42,500 nt of DNA from Chrysomallon squamiferum (taxonomy: Eukaryota; Mollusca; Gastropoda; Neomphalida; Peltospiridae), in NCBI GenBank assembly GCA_012295275.1, contig CM022670.1, forward strand, positions 36,862,189 through 36,904,688. Direction: 5' to 3'. Below, piece by piece: positions 33,661-42,500 of the stretch. The notes beneath the pieces are model-generated. The model was not told the origin of the DNA. It made no database searches and saw nothing but the letters and a program-made list of their open reading frames with translations. A program made the position numbers and the translations under genes. Numbering within the stretch: the stretch's first letter is position 1; every line of letters starts with the position of its first letter.

Positions 33661-34560
33661 GCCAAAGATATGTGATTTCTTAACTTTTGACTTTTTTTTT
33701 TTTTTTTTTATTTATTTATTTATTTATTTATTCATTCATTTATTTTCGGAATAAAAGTTGTAAAAAAAAATATTTTTTGCTGTCATCTGTGTCATTTTCT
33801 TCATTTATTTAGATACGAAATGACAGAAAAAAACAGTTGGCTTAAAACATCATATTTAACGAATTTTTTAACGTTAATTTCATAACCGTAACAGCATAAA
33901 TCCATGTGTGAATGCCAAGACAACTATAAAACGATTTAAAAACAACGAAAAGAGAAATACATTTTCTTTGAACAACTATTAACTCGCTGCAAAGTCTGGA
34001 CCCTGTCTGTCTGTCTCGCGAAACAGACATTAGTTTGGCCATTGATAGATTTACTAATCAGTTTTATTCGTCCTTTTTTACCTAATTTAATCTTTGATCT
34101 GGACATGGATTTCAGTTACTCTTTGCAATCACATTTATTTCCATATTAACTGCAAGCCTCCGACGTAGGATTTAACACCAGTGTGTTGCTGATTAAAAAA
34201 GCCAGGAGATGATACGTTTGGCTGTTGAAATTGCTTCTTGTTTCATTGTCTAAAGTAACAGTTCGACAATTTAAGATTCTTGTTTTGCGTGTTCGGAATA
34301 ATATGGCTTTATCATCTTCCTTCTTATTTCATTTATCACGAAGAATTAAATCAACAGACAACAAGACTTTTTTTTTTTTTTTTTTTTTCAATTTTTCTTC
34401 ATTTTTCTTTTTCTTTTTTTTTAAAGTCTTCTATCTTGATTTTTTATTTTATTTTTATTTAATTTTTTTTTCTGTTCCTGTATCCTTTTTTTTATTATTA
34501 TTATTATTACTGGGGAAAGAGGTCACGGTGTATTGTTTCAAGCACACACACACACAAACA
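33661..34560. other. AT-rich intergenic DNA with T tracts
   Basis: (ATTT)n at about 33708-33733 and T-rich tracts at about 34370-34500. The phenylalanine-rich frames here are translations of T tracts. Confidence 0.6.
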
Positions 34561-34920
34561 GAACGAGTCTCGGTTTGTTCATCCATTATCACTTGAGGAA
34601 AAACGAGGTCATGTCACTAATTGGGTTAGCTCAAGCCACGTTTCGTACAGGATGCACTGCACTTGGTCGATTTACAGTAAATTACCTTGTCCAGTTTTCG
34701 AATTAACTGGTGTTCTTCGCCTCGCAAAAGAGATGTCACATTTGCAAATAGAAAATAGTGCTTTAATCCCATTTCGCCGTCGTTTGACAATGGCAGAGTC
34801 AATTCTGTTGGTATCGATCGGGCGGTGCACCGGAGGAATAAGGCGGGATGACACTGACAGTCAGACTAGACTCGGAGGCGATCTCGGTGATTAACTATCA
34901 CGCACTCTGGAAACCATTTT
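34561..34920. other. CpG-containing complex island
   Basis: Repeat-free, with an 80-codon + frame (34652-34894) and an overlapping minus frame, neither recognised. A possible regulatory element. Confidence 0.3.
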
Positions 34921-35270
34921 TCTCCTTCTTTTGCTCCTTTTAGGTTTTTTTTTAGAAATAAAAACATTAATTGTATTCTGAAAACAATAATGCTAAATAG
35001 ATATGCAGTAATATTTAACGAATAACAACTGCTGTAATGATTAAACTGCAGCTGCTAGGACACAAAATCGTATCTGCTGGGCATTCATTGTTTGTGAAGT
35101 GGTTAGCTTTGTCTCACTTAATAATGGAAATATTAAAAAAAAAATTAATAATAATAATAATATAAAAAAAAAAAAAATAAAATAAAATTACTAACCAACA
35201 TGCTTTAATGTTAATTTAATTTTAATATTTTACATTAACAACGAAACAACTTTTAGCATACATTTCCAAA
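34921..35270. other. AT-rich intergenic DNA
   Basis: AAT and A-rich patches near 35135-35190. Nothing coding was seen. Confidence 0.6.
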
Positions 35271-35830
35271 GCAAATGAAAGCTAAGTTATGTTTGACATA
35301 GGTGTGTTTCGAAAGCATGCGTACGTGAAATAACTATTAGAGTATCTGATGTGTGTGTGTGTGTGTGCGTTATTATCTACGCGTATTTTATTAACGTGTC
35401 TGCATGTGTAGTTGTCACTGTGGTGGTAAAAACTGAAGACAGAGTCCACAACGTCGGTGTAACGTTGTTTAGCGTACTGACCTTTCCACGTAATTGCTTC
35501 AGTCGATGGACCTAATTGGTTCATACGGCAGAAACGTGTGCGTCGGAAATGCGTAGGAAAACGTCCAAGTTAGTTGACAGTGTAATTGAAATTTATAAGG
35601 GTAAAATCCTGTTTGTCAAACCCTCTCTACCTCGCCCACTGACGTCCTCGGCTCTTTAGCGAGTCGTACGTTCGCGAATAAAATGGATCCAGGCTCGTAT
35701 GTTTTCTGTATCTTCTTGTTTGTGTCGTCTGGTTGCTTAACGAAGAAAGAATCACGACCTTACACACAACACTTGGGTGCATAAACGACAGACGGAGACA
35801 ATGTACAGGAGTTAAGGTTTTATTTATTTA
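35271..35830. other. Complex island, no gene recognised
   Basis: Mostly unique, CpG-containing sequence with a short (GT)n at about 35351-35368. The 80-codon minus frame at 35282-35524 is unrecognised. Confidence 0.3.
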
Positions 35831-35945
35831 GGTCCTTTGTTTTAATTTAAGTAACTGACGCCCAAAAGATGTAGAAAAAAATAAAAAATAAAAATATTAG
35901 AACAAAATTAGAGAAAAGATAATCATCATAATCATCATCATCAAA

Positions 35946-35947
<2 letters not shown>

Positions 35948-36016
<69 letters not shown>

Positions 36017-36032
36017 TAACAATAATAATAAC
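35948..36032 (+). repeat. (AAT)n microsatellite
   Basis: About 22 clean copies followed by AAC-interrupted copies. The minus-strand polyIle frame is its translation. Confidence 0.95.
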
Positions 36033-36330
36033 AAGAACGACCACAAACACTGATTTTGTACAGGTTAAAAATAAGATAACACAGAATTATTTATTTTGCC
36101 CCCCCAAAAAAGAAGTGATAGCAGACTTCATCTCATTATCTTCTTGTCTTAGTTGTGTAGTTTAACCAGCGCTTTACGCAAACAAATCAGCAGTTTAACA
36201 ACGAGAAAAAAAAAAAAAAAAAAAAACAGTTAACATTAACAACATATATTTTTTTTATTTACCCTTACGTCTTGCAAAGACACTTAATGGACTGATAAGA
36301 TTTTTATTTTTATTTATTTGCGCTGTTTGT
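36033..36330. other. AT-rich intergenic DNA
   Basis: An A tract at about 36205-36226 in otherwise unremarkable sequence. Confidence 0.5.
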
Positions 36331-36860
36331 ACGTAAGAAATGAACACTCGGTCGAGTTATAAAACGGTTAAAAGAAAAATGGGTTAATTAGAAACAGAAA
36401 AACCCTGTTTTCACCAGTCGCCAGTTCTCGGTAATCCAGCCTATGCGAGTCCAAAATTACTGGTCAGTTTGTGTAATTGTACACCGTTTTACAAAGGCGA
36501 ATCCAGAAGAACGCACCCTTCAGATATTTTTTTTTTTTTTTTTTGTCCCCGATCGATGTTTGTTTTCTTTGAAATAAAACTCGATTCATTTGGGAAGACA
36601 TGTTCGCCGCAATAAAAGCACCCCCTTCTTCTTTACTTTTTTTTTTTTGTTTTTTTTTTTACTTCTGAAATCAAGGATCTGGCCTTAAGTTTCCGAACAA
36701 TCTAGGTAACCGATTAAGATTCTATCTGATTTTATGCTGGAACGTAACTCGAGTCATGGTTTGAATCTGTTGGTAGAGAAAGTTAATTACAAGCGACCAC
36801 GTTCAAAGACACCATTTTACAACAGTCAGATTACAATAAAGTAATACGATTAGATATGAT
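36331..36860. other. Mostly complex intergenic stretch
   Basis: Unique sequence interrupted by T tracts (about 36527-36544, 36639-36660). No gene recognised. Confidence 0.35.
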
Positions 36861-37360
36861 GCAAAATCTTCTAAGTCAAAGATATATATATATATATATA
36901 TATTTATAATGCATTATTAATTTATAGGGGAAGGTATAAAGTAATATATAAATATATATATATTTCATGGATGATTTAACATGTTTCGAGTTCTACGTTT
37001 AGAAAGAGAAATTTAAAAAACAAATTTAGTTTAATTTCATATTTGAGGATATAATGATAAAGATTATAATAATATTATTATCATTAATATTAAATTAATA
37101 ATAATAATAATAATAACAACAACAACAACAACAACAAAAGTAGTAATAATAATAATAATAAATCTTAAAATATTCATTCTAAAATATAAAGAAATTTCTT
37201 GCATAAGTAAGAACTGAAAGCACGTCCACAATTTTATAAAACTAAAATTAAAGATCTGAGGAGAAAACCCTCCCCGAAAAAAAACCCCCAAAAAACCCAA
37301 AAACAAACAAAAAAACCCAGCAAACAACAAACAAAACAAAACAAAATCGTGCATAATTCT
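36861..37360. other. AT-rich DNA with (TA)n and AAT/AAC repeats
   Basis: (TA)n at about 36883-36903, AAT/AAC repeats at about 37096-37160 and a C/A-rich run at about 37275-37345. Minus-strand frames here are repeat-driven. Confidence 0.6.
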
Positions 37361-37830
37361 CTGAAGTTCAGGCCCCTTTTTTGATCCACTGCATGTGGTT
37401 GGGTTTGGGTAATTTTTACAACAACGCTTTTTCTCCCCCTCGCGTCGATCCACTTTTTAGAACCATGCTTTTTATTATTTGTCAAGACTGCCGAGAAGAA
37501 TTTCAGCGCTGGTATCTCTCGCTCGCTCGCTCGTCTCTTATTTGTCGAGCTGACTACAAATGATTGGGAACGAGTAGACGGCAATCTCATTTCGCGCGGA
37601 TGATATTTAATTGAAAGGCAACAAGATTTATAGGATAAATCAATCATTAATGCATGGTCATGCATTGTAAATACAGCTGAGGAAATCAAACGGCGCGCTG
37701 GTCAGTGAATAGCTGTTAGTATTTGCACTGGAAGCTTCTTGCCAAGCAGACGACTTCCGGAAAGAGCGGCGTTTAGGAACAATCTCAGCGTAATAAGAAA
37801 GGACTAAACCTAATAAAGGATACAATGTTC
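37361..37830. promoter_or_regulatory. Complex island with homeodomain/POU-type site cluster
   Basis: Repeat-free, CpG-containing sequence about 10 kb after the mastermind stop. The core at 37590-37690 packs TTTAATTGA, a Pbx/Hox-like ATCAATCATTAATG and two ATGCAT octamer-half palindromes (37650-37655, 37660-37665) separated by four bases. A GGCGCGC block follows near 37692-37698. This density resembles developmental enhancers. It is inference, and the target gene is unknown. Confidence 0.35.
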
Positions 37831-38400
37831 TTGTGTAAGTGTGTGTGTGTTTATATACACACGTAGATAAACACGTACATAGATACATACTTACATAGAC
37901 TCAAACACTCACACACACATACATAAATATATAGGTATACTTACATACATTCATATATTCACACAGTACACACACATACCTATATTAACATGCATACATA
38001 ATACAAATATACATACTGATAGATAAAATACAAATATACATACATATATATACATGTTACATTTTTTGGAAATTGCATCTAATAATACATACAAACATAC
38101 TATCTATTGATGTAATGATTTTCAGTTTTATTTACAAAAAACGAAACAAAAAAAACTCCAAAGAATTCTGTGAACAACAACCACTGATGGTAAGTTTTAT
38201 GTATAAAATGATAATGAAACTATAAACTTTTGTCTTGGTCTCACATTACCACATTTGAAACAAAATAAGTATTAAATCCAATTTAATAATTTTTTATTTA
38301 TTTATTTATTTATTTTTGAAAGTTTTTTTTTTTCGTTTTTAATTCTTTGATTTAATCAAATAATACTCCACTGCCTCCTCCATTTTTCTTTCACTTTAGA

Positions 38401-38448
<48 letters not shown>

Positions 38449-38500
38449 AAAAAAAAAAAGTAAATAAAAAAAATTCCGTGAGATCGTAATTTTGAAGAAA
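37831..38500. other. AC/ACAT-rich and A-rich low-complexity DNA
   Basis: Degenerate ACAT/CACA repeats at about 37835-38100, (TTTA)n near 38293-38316 and a long A tract at 38404-38459 with one G. Confidence 0.65.
38404..38459 (+). repeat. Poly(A) tract, 56 bases with one G
   Basis: The A run is interrupted by a single G at 38436. Confidence 0.9.
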
Positions 38501-38830
38501 TCCAGAAACAGCTGTCAGATACGGTGTTTTGAGAATTTCATTTTGGAATAGACGCTGATAACATCGCTTTTAGACTCCTGTAAATTTGAGAAAAGTGTTG
38601 GAAACCTCGGCCTGTTTGCACTTATCGCATATACAACATAATGCTTGTAATATTTGTCGTTATAAAACGTGCAACAAGTGACGCAAAAGTACACTTGGAA
38701 ACACACTAATTCTTAACTTTAAGATTACGCTGCTGTTTTGCCAAACGGTCTGCAGTTCTTTGTGTATCATTGTGAAGAAACAGTAATTAATGATTGCTTT
38801 GCCCCATCCCCCTTTCTTGTTCAAAATATT
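38501..38830. other. Moderately complex intergenic stretch
   Basis: Unique sequence with one unrecognised 63-codon minus frame. Confidence 0.35.
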
Positions 38831-38835
38831 TAAAA

Positions 38836-38910
<75 letters not shown>
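38836..38910 (+). repeat. (GATA)n microsatellite
   Basis: About 18 perfect tetranucleotide copies. Confidence 0.97.
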
Positions 38911-38913
<3 letters not shown>

Positions 38914-39590
38914 TCTATAAAGCTGAAATATAAATGAATGCAATGTTAATTGATTAACAGCAAGTGTTAAGAAATTATTTAAATTTTTACCTATGAGTTA
39001 ATAATAGTCGAAATAATTAATTATCCTCTCAGTTTATTTGTGAATTACTTGTACGTATCTGAATCTTAGGAGATTTATGTGATCCCATAATATAATTATT
39101 CATATATTTACTACTACAACCTCCATTATTACTACTTCAGTTTAGTTACTACGATTGCTACTGCTACTGCTAATAATGACGTTGACGTTGATGATGATGA
39201 TGAATATTGTAGAAACAAAATTTCAACATCTGACATCATTAATGTATAAAAAGCAAATCTGCTATTTTTGAAACGAGAGTGGTGTCATCATAATTATTGG
39301 TACGTTTAACTTTTAAGATAAAAAAAAAAAAAAAAAAAAATGTTAATATTTATATTATATATGGCTGGTGCAGATTAGGTTAATGACATATGCCAAAAAC
39401 ACATTTTCTGTATAAATAACGACGAAGAAAAAAACAAAATTATACAACAAAATAAAAAAAAATAAAAAAATACGAAAATTAAATATTTTGTTGACAAATA
39501 GCTTTATATTCATTCATTATTCATCGTATTGACATAAATCGATATATTTCACTTTCGATTTCCGTACAAAACCAATCTGAAATTCATCTA
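38911..39590. other. AT-rich intergenic DNA
   Basis: Contains ACT/GATG trinucleotide patches (about 39110-39202) and an A tract near 39321-39340. Confidence 0.6.
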
Positions 39591-39940
39591 TAAACATGAT
39601 CCCGTTTAACGTGGTTTTTGCTGAAACCGCAACCCGTAATTAAAAGATCGGAGTATCAAGATAGACCCGCTCGCTCGCTTCTTGTCAAAAATCAGTTAGA
39701 GAGCGCTGCTCGCCAGGCTGAATGACTTCACTTCCGTTCCGCAGAGGCGGCTCGGCGTGTTGCAAACCAGTCGTAAAAATTAAGATACCAGTCATTAGCT
39801 AAAGCCTAAACAAGATTACAGACAGTCACCCTGTGGCAGTGTTCTGTTTGTTATGTTAATCTAATTATCAACATCTTATCTTAAACTGACAACGTTAGCG
39901 CGCTTCATTGTAAATCGAAACGTTTGAGACGATGGGGAAA
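39591..39940. promoter_or_regulatory. Complex island, candidate regulatory element
   Basis: Repeat-free with CpGs. It has homeodomain-type TAATCTAATTATC near 39858-39870, close to a GATA-type CTTATCTT near 39875-39882. No coding signal was seen. Confidence 0.3.
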
Positions 39941-40090
39941 TGTTTTTTTTTTTTTTTTTTTTCGAATGGAATTTTTAATTATCCTGTTTTAATAATGTCA
40001 TGCAAGTTTATCTATACCAGGTGTTCTTCAGCACAATTAACGTTTCCGGATCTATCTCTTCTTTAACCCCCTTTATTTTTCTTATCAGCG

Positions 40091-40114
40091 TTTTTTTTTT
40101 TTTTTTTTTCATCG

Positions 40115-40191
<77 letters not shown>
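40091..40191 (+). repeat. T tract plus (CT)36
   Basis: A T run of about 19 bases, a short spacer, then 36 copies of CT at 40119-40190. Together they form a long polypyrimidine strand. Confidence 0.95.
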
Positions 40192-40195
<4 letters not shown>

Positions 40196-40260
40196 AATCT
40201 GATAAAAATTCATTGAGTTATAATCGTAAGATATTTTTCCTTTTGTCTTCCATTTAATGT

Positions 40261-40830
40261 TTATTTTGTTTGAATACCGGGGGTCTCTATTAACCAATGA
40301 AAAGCTTTCTTTTGAAGACGTAACGATCTTTTTTTTTTTCAGCACGCGGCATTGATATTTGAATAATCGTGTGTGATGTCGATACACTATGATTCACAGA
40401 AAGAGGAATGAAACTGGCTATACGCTGATTTATTGACATGGCGCCCCATAAATCCATGAACATTCCAAACGCTTGCTTTTTTGGCATTTGTTTGTTTTAC
40501 GAGCGGTCTCTACAGATGGACTTCTACGTGCAAATTGATTTGAGCGGCCTCAGTCACCGAAGTCATCACTAGTCTACGGTCGACAACATCGTAATAACGA
40601 TCAGGCAAATGAACGGTATGGTCAGCTATTTTGGAATAATGGTCACGTGAATCTAACGTTTACGCCTGTGAGATAGGTTGTAGTACCGCGCAGTAGATTC
40701 TATCTTTCTAACCTACTAACTCATTCATCTTGCTTGCTGTCAGTCGATTGTAACTGCTTCAGTTGTAGGATCCGAGGGCTTTTAATGAATGATAATGCGA
40801 TAGTTGTATCGGCGAAAAGCAACCAAAATA
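40261..40830. promoter_or_regulatory. Complex island, candidate regulatory element
   Basis: About 550 repeat-free bases. The segment 40420-40500 includes TTTATTGACATGGCGCC and CCATAAATCCATGAACATTC, which combine homeobox-, forkhead- and TEAD-like cores. No coding frame was recognised. The call is inference. Confidence 0.3.
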
Positions 40831-41160
40831 ACATATAAAAAGAAAAACGAAAACCGAAACGTAAAAAAAAATCTCGAGATATTGCAAAAGCATGTCTAAA
40901 ATTTTCATTTCGTACACTTTATTATGATTCGAAAATTAACAGTCGCCTTATAACTGCTGATGTTTAAAAATTATCAGTCTTTGGCGATTATGTTTTTAAA
41001 AAAAAAAAAAAAAAAAAAAATCCAAAAACAAACAAGTGATTCGATTCTGGAAACAGTAAATCCTGTTTTGAGCTAAAATTATTATCAATATTAAAACACT
41101 CGCGTTATAAATTTCCAAATTTTTATATTTTTTCCTTTAATGCTTCTGATGATCATTTTC
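40831..41160. other. AT-rich intergenic DNA
   Basis: An A tract near 40999-41020. Nothing coding was seen. Confidence 0.6.
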
Positions 41161-41760
41161 GAAAATGTGTCTGGCTACGTTGTTTTCAACAACGACGAAA
41201 AATAAACTCTTTTAAATCAGAACTTGGAGCGTTTGTCGACGATGCTGTCGGGTATATCGGGATGAACGCCGAGACGGGAGACAACCGGATAATTTAGTGT
41301 ATCTGATAGTTTTATTATAAAAATAAAAGCCGCGTTTATGTCACACGGAAGCTCGAATAAATACGAATAAAGATCCATTCACGTGACACCCATAAACACA
41401 GCCATCATGTCGCTACACCGTTCAGTTTATTTATTTGATCAATAACGACAAAAGACTCCATTCGTTCTTGCACGTCCCAAGTTATAATTTCTGTGTTCGG
41501 AGGGACCACAAATCACTGAAACAATTTCAAAGTAAATGGATTTACTCGAGCCTTAAGATGGTCATAAACCCCCTCTCTATGGATGATGGTTAGATCATTT
41601 CGATAGCTGCAGACGATATCTTTAGTTTTCCCGCGCGGCCATGAATAGACGAGCGATTAATAACTGTAAGACTTAATAGCAAACATTCCCAGACACGATG
41701 TTTGTGGGTGAAGTCACATAAACAAACCTAAACGTATACATCATGTTTAGATATTTCAAA
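41161..41760. promoter_or_regulatory. Complex island, candidate regulatory element
   Basis: Repeat-free, CpG-containing sequence with an E-box TTCACGTGAC near 41378-41387 and GATTAATAACTG near 41655-41666. No coding frame was recognised. Confidence 0.27.
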
Positions 41761-42500
41761 ATATTGCTTCCGATGGTTAGAATAAAATTGCAAAGCCGAC
41801 CACTGCAATACATTTCAGAAATATTTAAATCAGTGCACCCTGGCTATACAGCAGTGCAAGATACATCATACTTACAATTTAAAACGAGAAATTACTCAGT
41901 TGTACGAAATTATTTTCTGTGGAAACGTAGATCAGAATCCAGACAGAATATTATTTTGACTTGTTGATTTTGGTAGGTCTGACTCATGCCGAAGTCTATG
42001 GTTCGTAATCTTTCCGAGATAAATTCAGTGATTTAATATCACACGTTTTTGTATCATCTATGACGAACACATAGCTTATTTTGTTATGTAATGCTCGTAC
42101 AAGCATTTGCGTATATCGGACCTGCTGCAATTAAATTGTGATAATAATTATATACTTGTTGTTTTCGCCGATAGTATTTCTGTGTTTCAAGTGAAGTAAT
42201 TCATCGATGTGAACCCACCATCCTACTAAAAAAAAAAACAAAAAAACATAACTTAATTCATCCCGGAATTTTTTTTTTTTTTTTTTTTTTGTTGATGTAA
42301 TTTCTTTATCTTGTAATGTGCAAGTGGATACATGTCTGAGTAATTTGAATATTCGTCATATGAATGTGAAACTGTATACTTTCTTTTGTTAATTTCTTCG
42401 AAATAAATTTTAGCCACTGTGTAGTTTTTAACTTCAAATTAGATTCGGTTGTTGATGAGCATCGTTCCTTCACACCCTTTCTCTCTTGTTCTCTCCGTTT
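41761..42500. other. AT-rich end of window
   Basis: A 74-codon frame (41743-41967) is unrecognised and AT-driven. A T tract lies near 42269-42290. No gene can be supported to the window end. Confidence 0.5.

Noticed and set aside
35847-36050. Isoleucine-rich minus-strand frame resembling a membrane segment
   Set aside because: A translation of the (AAT)n microsatellite.
37064-37689. Minus-strand frames of 129 and 151 codons with hydrophobic, membrane-like stretches
   Set aside because: The hydrophobic parts derive from AAT/AAC repeats and the C/A-rich run. The two frames overlap each other, and neither has a recognised motif.

Overview
The window is AT-rich, intron-bearing animal (metazoan) nuclear DNA with one recognisable protein-coding gene. 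It reads as the Mastermind / Mastermind-like (MAML) Notch co-activator on the + strand. Coding exon 1 (13379-13633) encodes the short basic N-terminal helix region that in this family binds the CSL-Notch groove. A phase-0 intron of about 11.7 kb (13634-25349) follows. Coding exon 2 (25350-27704) carries everything else up to the stop. Joined, the model is 869 residues. The splice sites are canonical, frame is kept, and the residues on both sides of the junction resemble vertebrate MAMLs. The organism cannot be named from the sequence. Large introns, low gene density and very abundant microsatellites and homopolymers (A/T tracts, AAT, AC/GT, ACAT, GATA, GA/CT) fit a lophotrochozoan invertebrate, perhaps a mollusc, but this is a guess.

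Layout. 1-12.4 kb: upstream intergenic DNA, where A/T-rich low-complexity sequence alternates with islands of ordinary complexity (about 1.07-1.34, 2.03-2.5, 3.0-3.37, 6.33-7.0, 8.42-8.9 and 9.87-10.66 kb). The island at 10.06-10.56 kb is CpG-containing and has two adjacent YY1-like sites. 12.4-13.4 kb: 5' flank and probable leader of the gene, including a 41-codon upstream ORF that overlaps the mastermind start codon out of frame. 13.4-25.3 kb: exon 1 and the giant intron. The intron holds a decayed ~45-bp tandem array (15.8-16.2 kb), several microsatellites, a locally duplicated microsatellite block (24.15-24.35 kb) and islands at 17.5-18.1, 19.95-20.17 and 24.48-24.79 kb that could be regulatory. 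25.3-27.7 kb: exon 2. 27.7-28.6 kb: probable 3' UTR. 28.6-42.5 kb: intergenic DNA with microsatellites, a 13-copy 30-bp minisatellite (31.95-32.34 kb) and further complex islands, the most enhancer-like at 37.55-37.81 kb.

No rRNA, tRNA, CRISPR array, intact transposon or second convincing protein gene was seen. Nearly all other open frames are read-throughs of simple repeats or shadows of exon 2. Regulatory calls are inferred from base composition and motif spotting only; cross-species alignment and transcript data would decide them.
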